Origin: Streptomyces tibetensis
GTDB lineage: Bacteria > Actinomycetota > Actinomycetes > Streptomycetales > Streptomycetaceae
Length of the DNA: 64,000 nt
Reading direction: 5' to 3'
NCBI RefSeq assembly: GCF_007655005.1
Contig: NZ_SZVW01000033.1
Span: forward strand, 1 to 64,000
Part shown: positions 7,762 to 16,239 of the stretch, piece after piece
How positions within the stretch are numbered: the first letter of the stretch is position 1
Layout: the number at the start of each line of letters is the position of its first letter
Notes under the pieces: model-generated
Told to the model about the DNA's origin: nothing
What the model saw: the letters and a program-made list of their open reading frames with translations, nothing else
Databases searched by the model: none
Translations under genes and position numbers: made by a program

Positions 7762-9951
7762 ATGTCCGGCGACAGTGCCGCTTCGGCGCCCGGCCGGTCC
7801 GGGGCCCGCCCGGAGCGGCCTGTCGGGCGGAAGAGGTCCGGCTCCCGCTGGGGTCGGTTCCTGGAGAGCGGGCTGCTGCTCCAGGGCGGAATGCAGGGCA
7901 GCCCGGTCATCCGCCTGTTCATGCGGTGGGTGCGCCGGCCGCTGCTGCCCGTCATGCGGCTGTGGCGGCGCAACATCCAGCTCAAGGTCGTCGTCACGAC
8001 ACTGCTGATGTCGCTGGGCGTGGTGCTGCTGCTGGGCTTCGTCGTCATCGGGCAGGTGCGCAACGGTCTGCTGGACGCCAAGGTGAAGGCGTCCCAGAGC
8101 CAGGCGACGGGCGGGTTCGCGGTGGCCAAGCAGCGGGCCGACGAGGCGGCGAGCGGCACGGGTGACGATGTCGCCACGGCGGACGGCCGGCCCGCGCAGA
8201 ACGTCATCCAGTGGATGAGCGACCTCGTCTCGTCGCTGTCCAGCGGTGGCCAGGGCGCCTTTGACGTGGTCACGCTCCCGGTCTCCGACGCGGACGGCAC
8301 CGGCGGGCGTGGACCGCGTGCCTCGGGCGAGGTGAACTGGAGCAAGAGCGTGCCGGCCGACCTGCGTGAGCGGATCGGCAGCAGTACGACGGCCGCGCAG
8401 AGCTACACGCGGATCGTCTACAACAACGAGACCCAGGACTCCCAGCCGGGCCTTGTCATCGGCAAGCAGGTCAACGACCCCAACGGCGACCCGTACCAGC
8501 TGTACTACCTCTTCCCGCTGACTCAGGAGGAGAAGTCGCTGAGCCTGGTCAAGGGCACGCTGGCGACGGCCGGGCTGTTCGTCGTCGTCCTGCTCGGGGC
8601 CATCGCATGGCTCGTCGTACGGCAGGTCGTCACGCCGGTGCGGATGGCGGCCGGGATCGCCGAGCGGCTGTCGGCCGGGCGGCTCCAGGAACGTATGAAG
8701 GTCACCGGCGAGGACGACATCGCACGGCTCGGTGAGGCCTTCAACAAGATGGCGCAGAACCTCCAGTTGAAGATCAGTCAGCTGGAGGACCTGTCGCGGA
8801 TGCAGCGCCGGTTCGTGTCGGACGTGTCGCACGAACTGCGTACGCCGCTGACGACCGTACGGATGGCCGCGGACGTCATCCACGAGGCGCGGGAGGACTT
8901 CGACCCGATCACCGCGCGGTCGGCGGAGCTGCTCGCCGACCAGCTGGACCGGTTCGAGTCGCTGCTCGCGGACCTGCTGGAGATCAGCCGGTTCGACGCG
9001 GGCGCCGCGGCGCTGGAGGCGGAGCCGATAGACCTCAGGGACGTCGTACGGCGGGTGGTCAGCGGGGCCGAGCCGCTCGCGGAGCGCAAGGGCACCCAGA
9101 TCAGGATCCGCGGTGACCAGCAGCCCGTCGTCGCCGAGGCCGATGCCCGGCGCGTGGAGCGGGTACTGCGCAACCTCGTCGTCAACGCCGTGGAGCACGG
9201 CGACGGCAAGGACGTCGTCGTCAAGCTCGCCGCGGCGGGCGGTGCGGTCGCCGTGGCGGTAAGGGACTACGGGGTCGGGCTCAAGCCGGGCGAGGCGACC
9301 CGGGTGTTCAGTCGCTTCTGGCGGGCCGACCCGGCACGCGCGCGTACCACGGGTGGTACGGGTCTGGGGCTGTCCATCGCCCTGGAGGACGCGCGGCTGC
9401 ACGGCGGCTGGCTGCAGGCGTGGGGCGAGCCGGGCGGCGGCTCGCAGTTCCGGCTGACGCTGCCCAGGACCGCCGACGAGCCGCTGCGGGGCTCCCCGAT
9501 ACCGCTGGAGCCCAAGGACTCCCGGCGGAACCGGGGTCTCGACGACGCCGGACTGCCGTGCGGCGGGGACGGCGAGAAGCGGGCGACCGTACCGGCGCAG
9601 CCGGTGAGCGGACCGGTGCCGCAGGGGTCGAAGCGGGACCCGATACCTCCGCGTGTCGCCCCGACGGCGGACCCGACGGCGCTGCCCGGCAATGGTTCGC
9701 GTGTGGTGCCCAGGCCCGCCTCGGGCACGCGGCCGCAGGACGAAGCGGCGCCGGGGAAGCAGTCCGCCCCCGATGAGGGTCCGAGCGGCCGGGAGGGGAC
9801 CGGGCGCGACGAGGGCGCCGGCGGCCGTATCGGAGGGGACCCGGCGGCGAGAGGGCCGCGGGACGAGGACAACGGCTCCGCGGGCCCTGGTGGCCGGGAG
9901 AGCGAGCCGGGGGACGTGGACAGGCAAGGGGAGGCATCTCGTGGGCGCTGA
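7762..9951 (+). CDS. mtrB: Sensor histidine kinase MtrB
   Basis: 729 aa. The N-terminal cytoplasmic stretch is followed by a membrane segment at about residues 74-97, an extracytoplasmic sensor of about 160 residues, and a second segment ending in a HAMP domain (WLVVRQVVTPVRMAAGIAERL). The phospho-acceptor His357 lies in DVSHELRTPLT. The ATPase has N-box NLVVNAVEHG, G1 DYGVGL and G2 GGTGLGLSIA. About 150 residues of disordered tail, rich in Pro, Gly, Arg and Glu, follow the kinase domain. Partner of MtrA. The gene overlaps lpqB by 11 bp. Confidence 0.95.
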   Translation: MSGDSAASAPGRSGARPERPVGRKRSGSRWGRFLESGLLLQGGMQGSPVIRLFMRWVRRPLLPVMRLWRRNIQLKVVVTTLLMSLGVVLLLGFVVIGQVRNGLLDAKVKASQSQATGGFAVAKQRADEAASGTGDDVATADGRPAQNVIQWMSDLVSSLSSGGQGAFDVVTLPVSDADGTGGRGPRASGEVNWSKSVPADLRERIGSSTTAAQSYTRIVYNNETQDSQPGLVIGKQVNDPNGDPYQLYYLFPLTQEEKSLSLVKGTLATAGLFVVVLLGAIAWLVVRQVVTPVRMAAGIAERLSAGRLQERMKVTGEDDIARLGEAFNKMAQNLQLKISQLEDLSRMQRRFVSDVSHELRTPLTTVRMAADVIHEAREDFDPITARSAELLADQLDRFESLLADLLEISRFDAGAAALEAEPIDLRDVVRRVVSGAEPLAERKGTQIRIRGDQQPVVAEADARRVERVLRNLVVNAVEHGDGKDVVVKLAAAGGAVAVAVRDYGVGLKPGEATRVFSRFWRADPARARTTGGTGLGLSIALEDARLHGGWLQAWGEPGGGSQFRLTLPRTADEPLRGSPIPLEPKDSRRNRGLDDAGLPCGGDGEKRATVPAQPVSGPVPQGSKRDPIPPRVAPTADPTALPGNGSRVVPRPASGTRPQDEAAPGKQSAPDEGPSGREGTGRDEGAGGRIGGDPAARGPRDEDNGSAGPGGRESEPGDVDRQGEASRGR

Positions 9952-11770
9952 CCGCGAGGGGCGCGGCCGGCACAGGCCCGCGCGCGTGATGGCGTACGCC
10001 GCCGGTGGCGTCCTGGTGCTGGGGGGATGTGCCTCGATGCCGGACAGCGGGGATCTGCGGGGCGTGGAGTCCACCCCGCGTCAGGAGACGCAGGTGCGGG
10101 TGTTCGCCGTGCCGCCGGGGGAGGACGCGCCGCCCTCGGAGATCGTGCAGGGCTTCCTGGAGGCGCTCACCAGCGACGATCCGCATTACAAGACCGCTCG
10201 TCAGTACCTGACCGGCCAGGCCGCCAAGACGTGGCGGCCCGAGGTGTCCGCCACGGTGCTGACCGACGGGCCGGGCGCCAAGCCCGAGGCGGGGGGCGGC
10301 GGGGAGGCCACCGGCGAGATCTCGTACATGCTGACCGGCACCAAGGTCGCCACCGTCGACGCGCAGCAGGCGTACGCGCCGGCCACCGGGGCGTACGGCA
10401 GGAGCGTGCACCTGACGCAGGACGCCAAGCAGCAGTGGCGGATCGACGCGTTGCCGCAGGGCGTCGTCATGGGAGAGTCGGACTTCCAGCGCAACTACAT
10501 GTCCGTCAGCAAGTACTACTTTGCTTCGAACAACACCGCGACCGGGTCGAACGCGCAGCCCACGGCGGTCGCCGACCCCGTCTACGTGCGCCGGCGCGTG
10601 GAGCCCATGACGCAGGTGGTGAGCTCCCTACTCAAGGGGCCCACGCGATGGCTCGGGCCGGTGGTCAGGTCGAGCTTCCCGACGGGTACGGCCCTGGCGA
10701 AGGACGCCGGCGCGCTGACGCCGGACGACCGGAACAGGCTGACGGTCCCGCTGAACGACAAGGCCGCGGGCATCGGAGCGAACCGGTGCCGGGAGATGGC
10801 CGCCCAGATCCTGTTCACGTTGCGGAATCTCAGCCCGGCCGTGGACGAGGTGGGGCTGCGGGCCGGCGGGTCGGAACTGTGCGCACTCACGCAGGGCGAG
10901 GCCGACACGGCTGCGACCAGGAGCTCGGCGCGGCACCCCGACTACCTGTACTTCGTGGACGGCGAGCACCGGCTCGTACGAATCCCCGCGGGCAACAGCG
11001 GCACCAAGCCCGACCCGGCGCCCGGAGCGCTCGGAGAGGGCGAGACGGCGCTGCGGTCGGTGGCGGTCTCGCGTGACGAACACACCGCGGCCGGGGTCAG
11101 CCTCGACGGCAAGTCGCTCTACGTGGGATCGCTGGTCTCGGGCGGTTCGCTGGGCGAGCCGGTGCTGCGCAGCCAGGGCCGTGCCGAGAAGAACCGGCTG
11201 ACGACCCCCAGCTGGGACGCGGACGACGGCTTGTGGGTGGCCGACCGCGACCCCGACCATCCCCGGCTGGTCCTTTTCCAGGAGGGCAAGGGCGACCCGG
11301 TGGAGGTGCGCATGCCACACCTGGGCGGACGGATCCAGTCCGTGCGGGTGGCAGCCGACGGCGTGCGGATCGCGCTGGTCGTGGAGAAGGGCGGCAGGAA
11401 GACCCTGCTCGTGGGACTGATCGAGCGGGACGAGAAGCCGGGTGCGAAGCCGGTCGTCAGCGTGGCGGAACTGCGCTCCGCGACGCCGGAGTTGGAGGAG
11501 GTCACCACCATGTCGTGGGCCGGGGACAGCCGGCTCGTGGTGGTCGGGCGCGAGCACGGCGGGGTGGAGCAGATGCGGTACGTCCAGGTCGACGGCTCCA
11601 CGCCGGACGTGCCGGCCCCCGCGGCCCTGACCGGGGTCAAGGAGGTCACCGCCGCCGAGGACGACCAGCTGCCGCTGGTGGCGTACTCGGTGGACGGCAT
11701 CGTCCGCCTGCCGTCGGGTGAGCAGTGGCAGAAGGTGACGGAGGGGACGGCGCCGGTCTATCCGGGGTGA
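9941..11770 (+). CDS. lpqB: Lipoprotein LpqB
   Basis: 609 aa. Extracytoplasmic lipoprotein that accompanies and modulates MtrB. The GTG at 9941 lies inside the end of mtrB and is preceded by a strong GGGGAGG ribosome-binding site. It gives a short charged N-region, a hydrophobic core and lipobox LGGC with the lipidated Cys30. The rest matches the LpqB plan: a GerMN-type N-terminal domain (QVRVFAVPPGE, FLEALTSDDPHY) and a C-terminal beta-propeller-like domain. The mtrA-mtrB-lpqB order is conserved across Actinobacteria. Confidence 0.93.
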   Translation: MGADREGRGRHRPARVMAYAAGGVLVLGGCASMPDSGDLRGVESTPRQETQVRVFAVPPGEDAPPSEIVQGFLEALTSDDPHYKTARQYLTGQAAKTWRPEVSATVLTDGPGAKPEAGGGGEATGEISYMLTGTKVATVDAQQAYAPATGAYGRSVHLTQDAKQQWRIDALPQGVVMGESDFQRNYMSVSKYYFASNNTATGSNAQPTAVADPVYVRRRVEPMTQVVSSLLKGPTRWLGPVVRSSFPTGTALAKDAGALTPDDRNRLTVPLNDKAAGIGANRCREMAAQILFTLRNLSPAVDEVGLRAGGSELCALTQGEADTAATRSSARHPDYLYFVDGEHRLVRIPAGNSGTKPDPAPGALGEGETALRSVAVSRDEHTAAGVSLDGKSLYVGSLVSGGSLGEPVLRSQGRAEKNRLTTPSWDADDGLWVADRDPDHPRLVLFQEGKGDPVEVRMPHLGGRIQSVRVAADGVRIALVVEKGGRKTLLVGLIERDEKPGAKPVVSVAELRSATPELEEVTTMSWAGDSRLVVVGREHGGVEQMRYVQVDGSTPDVPAPAALTGVKEVTAAEDDQLPLVAYSVDGIVRLPSGEQWQKVTEGTAPVYPG

Positions 11771-11819
11771 GGCGTGACCGCCCCTGGGGCCGGTGGGACC
11801 GGGGTGCGGGCGGCCGCTG

Positions 11820-11911
11820 CTGACGAGGTCGGTCTCGTCGGGGGCCGTCGGCGTGTCCGAAGCCCTGACGAGGTCGGTCTCGTCGGGGCGGCCGTCGGGG
11901 TGTCCGAAGCC
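11820..11911 (+). repeat. Two-copy tandem repeat with hairpins after lpqB
   Basis: Two adjacent copies (11820-11864, 45 bp; 11865-11911, 47 bp) are nearly identical and end in GTGTCCGAAGCC. Each contains the inverted repeat GACGAG-GTCGGT-CTCGTC, so the transcript would form two consecutive hairpins about 50 bases past the lpqB stop. A tandem terminator or mRNA-stability structure is plausible. Otherwise the 335-bp gap 11771-12105 shows only weakly coding frames; the comF promoter should lie in it. Confidence 0.6.
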
Positions 11912-12105
11912 GCTCTGACTTCTGCAGGCGCCGCTCGTCCCGGTCTGCCGGTGCCCCCTTGATGGCACCGCTCGTGCCCGGGTTCGCTGGTGACTCCAGG
12001 GTGTCACTCGTGTGGGGGATGCGCAGGTGGCGGGGCGGTTGGTTGTCCACAGGAAGTTGTCCACAGGGGTGGCGGGGCCGGGCCCGTCTCGGCACAGTGG
12101 TGGCC

Positions 12106-13029
12106 ATGCGGGGGTGGTGGCAGGACCTCACCGACCTGGTGTTGCCGGGCGAGTGCGGAGGCTGCGGGGTGCCTCGTACGGTGCTGTGCCGGCGGTGCCG
12201 TGCGGTGCTGAGCGGAGGAGCGGTGCACCGGGTGCGGCCGGTGCCGGAGCCGCCCGGGCTGCCATGGGTGTACACGGCCGCGCCGTACGCGGACGAGGTC
12301 CGGGCGACGCTGCTGGCCCACAAGGAGCGGGGCGCCCTGGCGCTCGCGGGGCCGCTCGGGGTGGCGTTGGCGGGAGCCGTGTACGCGGGGCTCCGGGGCG
12401 TCCCGGTTTCGGCGGGGGCCGGGGTGGCGTGGCCCCGGAGCGGCAGGGTTCCCGTGCTGCTCGTGCCCGTGCCGTCCGGGAGGCGGGCCGTGCGGGCCCG
12501 GGGGCATGATCCGGCGCGGCGGATCGCGCTCGCGGCGGCGGGTGAGTTGCGGCGGAGGGGGCTTGCGGCTCGAGTGGTCGGTGTCCTGCGGCAGCGACGG
12601 GCCGTGGCCGACCAGTCCGGGCTCAACTCCCGGCAGCGACTGGCCAATCTCGCGGGCGCTCTGGCGGTGGCCCCGGGAGGTGCCCGGCTGCTCCGCGGTG
12701 GGGTGGTCGTCCTCGTCGACGACGTGATGACCACGGGGGCGTCCCTGGCGGAGGCCGCGCGCGCCGTGCGGGCGGCCTCGCATGGGCCTCGGACGCCGCC
12801 CGGGGCGACGGGGCCGATTTGGAGCGATGCAGGAACTTCGGCCGTGTACGGGGGAGAGACCTGGGAAAGCAGAGAAGAACAGAACGTCGGATCAAGGCGA
12901 GAGAGGACGGGCCGGCGGCCCGCCCGGCAGGTGAATGCGGGCGTGGTCGACGCCGATGGAGTCGTCGACGTGGCGTGCGCGGCAGTCGTCGCGGCCTCAC
13001 CGGACTCTTTCGAAATAAACCGGAACTGA
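12106..13029 (+). CDS. comF: ComF-family phosphoribosyltransferase-like protein
   Basis: 307 aa. Starts MRGWWQDLTDLVLPGECGGC and carries two CxxC pairs (CGGC, CRRC) of the usual ComF zinc finger. Mid-region motifs are VPVPSGRRAVRARGHDPARR and the PRPP-binding loop VVLVDDVMTTGASL. ComF proteins take part in DNA uptake in competent bacteria; their role in Streptomyces is not established. The tail AVVAASPDSFEINRN resembles the usual end of actinobacterial ComF, but about 65 low-complexity residues separate it from the PRPP loop helix. The ATG at 12106 is chosen by homology; in-frame upstream starts exist. Confidence 0.87.
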   Translation: MRGWWQDLTDLVLPGECGGCGVPRTVLCRRCRAVLSGGAVHRVRPVPEPPGLPWVYTAAPYADEVRATLLAHKERGALALAGPLGVALAGAVYAGLRGVPVSAGAGVAWPRSGRVPVLLVPVPSGRRAVRARGHDPARRIALAAAGELRRRGLAARVVGVLRQRRAVADQSGLNSRQRLANLAGALAVAPGGARLLRGGVVVLVDDVMTTGASLAEAARAVRAASHGPRTPPGATGPIWSDAGTSAVYGGETWESREEQNVGSRRERTGRRPARQVNAGVVDADGVVDVACAAVVAASPDSFEINRN

Positions 13030-13300
13030 CTCAGATCTTGTGTCGTTGCAGGTAACGAGAGGGCCTTTTCACCGGAACGGAGGTACGCGGCAGTAGAGGG
13101 TGACGACATCCGGCCGGGCGAGATATGTTCGGTTGAGAGGGAAAGCCGCAGGCCACACCTCTTCAATCCGAATGCCGTACTGCGAGTTTTTTCATCACTC
13201 GCGGCGGTGGAGTGGAGATCTCGCTCTCGGGGGAGGAGGTGGAAGTCACCGCGAGTCCGAGGTTCCGGGACTCACCGGAGCCTGGTGCAAAAGGGAGACG

Positions 13301-13318
13301 CTCCGCATCGAAGCGGAG
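13301..13318 (+). promoter_or_regulatory. Small hairpin in the hpf leader
   Basis: CTCCGC-ATCGAA-GCGGAG forms a 6-bp stem with a 6-base loop ending 22 bases before the hpf GTG, with the Shine-Dalgarno-like GGAACGGAG in between. The comF-hpf gap (13030-13340, 311 bp) is less G+C-rich in places (a T-rich stretch near 13185) and is probably the hpf promoter and leader. I could not assign a sigma-factor consensus with confidence. Confidence 0.35.
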
Positions 13319-13340
13319 TGATCCGGGAACGGAGTTCTGC

Positions 13341-14036
13341 GTGGACATCGTCGTCAAGGGCCGCAAGACCGAAGTGCCCGAGCGGTTCCGGAAGCACGTG
13401 GCCGAGAAGCTGAAGCTGGAGAAGATCCAGAAGCTTGATGGCAAGGTGATCAGCCTCGACGTCGAGGTGTCCAAGGAGCCCAACCCCCGGCAGGCCGACC
13501 GTTGTGACCGAGTGGAGATCACGCTCCGCTCCCGTGGCCCGGTGATCCGGGCGGAGGCAGCGGCGAGCGATCCGTACGCGGCGCTCGACCTGGCGGCGGA
13601 AAAGCTGGAAGCCCGGCTGCGCAGGCAGCACGACAAGCGGTACTCGCGCCGAGGCGCGCGCCGGATCCCGGCCGCCGAGGTCGCCGACCACGTCCCGGGC
13701 GTGGCGACGCTCAACGGAAACGGCCTGGTGCCGACCTCCGAGGAGGAGCCCGAGGCCGTACCCACGAAGAAGATCGGCTCGCTGGAAGTGCAGGGTGACG
13801 GTCCCATCGTCGTCCGCGAGAAGACGCACGTCGCAGCCCCCATGACCCTCGACCAGGCTCTCTACGAGATGGAACTGGTCGGGCACGACTTCTATCTGTT
13901 CGTCGACTCCGAGACCAAGGAACCGAGTGTCGTCTACCGGCGGCACGCCTACGACTACGGCGTGATCCACCTCAGCACGGACACGATGGTCACACAGGCG
14001 CACTCTTCCGACGCGGGCGGTGCGCTCGGCGGCTGA
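13341..14036 (+). CDS. hpf: Ribosome hibernation-promoting factor, long form
   Basis: 231 aa. An N-terminal S30AE/HPF domain (VDIVVKGRKTEVPERFRKHV, residues 1-100) binds the 30S decoding region. A linker and a C-terminal long-HPF domain (MTLDQALYEMELVGHDFYLF, SVVYRRHAYDYGVIHL) mediate 100S ribosome dimer formation. The GTG at 13341 follows GGAG at suitable spacing and matches the family start; the frame is open further upstream but lacks domain similarity. It lies between comF and secA, as in mycobacteria (Rv3241c position). Confidence 0.93.
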   Translation: MDIVVKGRKTEVPERFRKHVAEKLKLEKIQKLDGKVISLDVEVSKEPNPRQADRCDRVEITLRSRGPVIRAEAAASDPYAALDLAAEKLEARLRRQHDKRYSRRGARRIPAAEVADHVPGVATLNGNGLVPTSEEEPEAVPTKKIGSLEVQGDGPIVVREKTHVAAPMTLDQALYEMELVGHDFYLFVDSETKEPSVVYRRHAYDYGVIHLSTDTMVTQAHSSDAGGALGG

Positions 14037-14059
14037 CCATGCCGGGTGACAGCGGAACA

Positions 14060-14096
14060 GGTGCCCCTGGAGCGTGTGTGCGCCCCCAGGGGCACC
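14060..14096 (+). terminator. Stem-loop terminator after hpf
   Basis: GGTGCCCCTGG (14060-14070) pairs perfectly with CCAGGGGCACC (14086-14096) around a 15-base loop, 24 bases past the hpf stop. As usual in Streptomyces there is no long U-run. It would end hpf transcription before the response-regulator gene. Confidence 0.75.
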
Positions 14097-14241
14097 TCCG
14101 TGCGACCACTTCGCGCCCCGCTCCGGCACCCCGGTGCCGTCCAGGCATGAAATCATGGTGACCACGACCCAACCGGTGGGTCGTTGCTCTGGGTTGGCGA
14201 TGGCTCAGGACTCAAGGCCACAGCCTTCAGGGGGAGGAACG

Positions 14242-14988
14242 ATGGCGGACAGCTTCGGACCGATGCGTGACGAGGATGCCGACGGCGGCGTCGTCGGCAT
14301 GGGCCCGGACTCGGGGACTCCACGCAAGGAACCGATCAGAGTCCTTGTGGTGGACGACCACGCCTTGTTCCGTCGTGGCCTTGAGATCGTGCTCGCCGCC
14401 GAGGAGGACATCCAGGTCGTCGGGGAGGCGGGCGACGGCGCCGAGGCCGTGGAGAAGGCCGCCGACCTGCTGCCCGACATCGTCCTGATGGACGTGCGGA
14501 TGCCCAAGCGGGGCGGGATCGAGGCGTGTACCTCCATCAAGGAGGTGGCACCCAGCGCAAAGATCATCATGTTGACGATCAGCGATGAGGAAGCCGATCT
14601 CTACGACGCCATCAAGGCGGGCGCGACCGGCTATCTCCTCAAGGAGATCTCCACCGACGAGGTGGCCACCGCCATTCGCGCGGTGGCCGACGGGCAGTCG
14701 CAGATCAGCCCGTCCATGGCGTCGAAACTCCTCACCGAGTTCAAGTCGATGATCCAGCGCACGGACGAACGGCGGCTGGTGCCCGCACCGCGTCTGACCG
14801 ACCGTGAACTCGAAGTCCTCAAGCTCGTCGCCACGGGCATGAACAACCGGGACATCGCCAAGGAGTTGTTCATCTCCGAGAACACCGTGAAGAACCACGT
14901 CCGCAACATCCTGGAGAAGCTGCAACTGCACTCCAGGATGGAAGCGGTGGTGTACGCGATGCGGGAGAAGATCCTCGAAATCCGTTAG
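14242..14988 (+). CDS. NarL/LuxR-family response regulator, orphan
   Basis: 248 aa. Thirty flexible N-terminal residues are followed by a receiver domain (VLVVDDHALFRRGLEIVL, phospho-acceptor Asp84 in LMDVRMPK, T in MLTISD, K in YLLKEIS). A LuxR-type helix-turn-helix is at about residues 185-240 (LTDRELEVLKLVATGMNNRD, KELFISENTVKNHVRNIL). The ATG at 14242 follows a strong GGGGGAGGAAC site. No histidine kinase gene is adjacent, so it is an orphan by position. Its target and stimulus cannot be read from the sequence. Confidence 0.9.
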   Translation: MADSFGPMRDEDADGGVVGMGPDSGTPRKEPIRVLVVDDHALFRRGLEIVLAAEEDIQVVGEAGDGAEAVEKAADLLPDIVLMDVRMPKRGGIEACTSIKEVAPSAKIIMLTISDEEADLYDAIKAGATGYLLKEISTDEVATAIRAVADGQSQISPSMASKLLTEFKSMIQRTDERRLVPAPRLTDRELEVLKLVATGMNNRDIAKELFISENTVKNHVRNILEKLQLHSRMEAVVYAMREKILEIR

Positions 14989-14997
14989 GGCCCGGCC

Positions 14998-16170
14998 TCA
15001 GCCGAGAGTACGGGCGAGTTCCTTCGCCAGGGGCTCGCGCAGGCCCGGCGTGTCGACCCGCTCCACGCGGACGTCCGTGCAGTCCACCCAGGTCGCCGCC
15101 TCCGCCAGGGCCTGCGCGACGGCCGGGACCGCCTTGGGGCCGTCCAGCGTGACCTGCTTGGCCACCAGTGTGCGGCCCTCGCGGGCCGGGTCCACGCGGC
15201 CGACGAGACGCCCGCCGGCCAGCACCGGCATCGCGAAGTAGCCGTACACACGCTTCTGTTTGGGGACGTAGGCCTCCAGGCGGTGTGTGAAGCCGAAGAT
15301 CCGCTCCGTGCGTGCCCGCTCCCAGATCAGGGAGTCGAAGGGCGACAGGAGCGTGGTGCGGTGCCGGCCGCGCGGGGGCGTCTGCAGGGCCACAGGGTCG
15401 GCCCAAGCGGGCTTGCCCCAGCCCTCGACCGTGACCGGGACCAGGCCGGAATCGGCGATCACCGCGTCGACCTGCTCGCCCTTGAGGCGGTGGTAGTCGG
15501 CGATGTCCGCGCGCGTGCCGACCCCCAGGGAGCGGCCCGCCAGGCCCACCAGGCGGCGCAGGCACTCGGTGTCGTCCAGCTCGTCGTGCAGCAGCTCCTG
15601 CGGAACGGCACGCTCGGCGAGGTCGTAGAGGCGCTTCCAGCCGCGGCGCTCCACGCAGACCACCTCGCCGTACATCAAGGCGCGTTCGACGGCGACCTTG
15701 GAGCCGGACCAGTCCCACCAGTCGTTCGTCTTCTTCGCGCCTCCCAGCTCCGTCGCCGTGAGGGGGCCTTCGGAGCGGAGCTGCTTGATGACCTGGTCAT
15801 AGGCGCCGTCGGGGAGTTCGTGGTTCCAGTGCGGGCGGGCGCGGTAGGCGCGGCGGCGGAAGGCGAAGTGGGGCCACTCCTCGATGGGCAGGATGCACGC
15901 GGCGTGCGACCAGTACTCGAAGGAGTGCGTGTCCCGCCAGTAGGCGTCCTCCACCGTCTTCCGGCCCACCGCGCCCAGGCGGGCGTACGGGACGAGTTCA
16001 TGGGAGCGGGCCAGGACCGAGATGGTGTCGAGCTGTATCGCGCCCAGGTGGCGGAGGACGCCGCGGACGCCGGAGCGGCGGTCGGGCGCGCCGAGGAAGC
16101 CCTGGGCGCGGAGCGCGATTCTGCGGGCCTCGTCGGCGGAGAGGTCTGCGATGGGGGGCGGGGTGGTCAT
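14998..16170 (-). CDS. YcaQ/AlkX-type winged-helix DNA glycosylase
   Basis: 390 aa, HTH_42/AlkZ superfamily (three tandem winged helices plus a beta-barrel). Known AlkZ repairs toxin-linked interstrand crosslinks; YcaQ/AlkX acts on a broader set of crosslinks. The catalytic loop here is AIQLDTISV: the Q-hydrophobic-D form typical of the YcaQ/AlkX branch, not the Q-hydrophobic-Q form of self-resistance AlkZ. The conserved core LLSPFDSLIWERARTERIFGF is intact. It converges on the response-regulator gene with only 9 bp between stops. Function is inferred from family. Confidence 0.85.
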   Translation of the reverse strand: MTTPPPIADLSADEARRIALRAQGFLGAPDRRSGVRGVLRHLGAIQLDTISVLARSHELVPYARLGAVGRKTVEDAYWRDTHSFEYWSHAACILPIEEWPHFAFRRRAYRARPHWNHELPDGAYDQVIKQLRSEGPLTATELGGAKKTNDWWDWSGSKVAVERALMYGEVVCVERRGWKRLYDLAERAVPQELLHDELDDTECLRRLVGLAGRSLGVGTRADIADYHRLKGEQVDAVIADSGLVPVTVEGWGKPAWADPVALQTPPRGRHRTTLLSPFDSLIWERARTERIFGFTHRLEAYVPKQKRVYGYFAMPVLAGGRLVGRVDPAREGRTLVAKQVTLDGPKAVPAVAQALAEAATWVDCTDVRVERVDTPGLREPLAKELARTLG

Positions 16171-16239
16171 GGCCGCAGAGTAGGGGGTGGGACTGACAAA
16201 GGGGTGTGACCTGCAGATCTGCCCCGGCGGCCGGGACGG

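Noticed and set aside
11774-11962. A 62-codon plus-strand frame starting just after lpqB
   Set aside because: It is largely the translated hairpin repeat and has no conserved content.
14157-14241. Upstream in-frame starts for the LuxR-type response regulator
   Set aside because: They lack a ribosome-binding site, whereas the ATG at 14242 directly follows a strong GGGGGAGG site.
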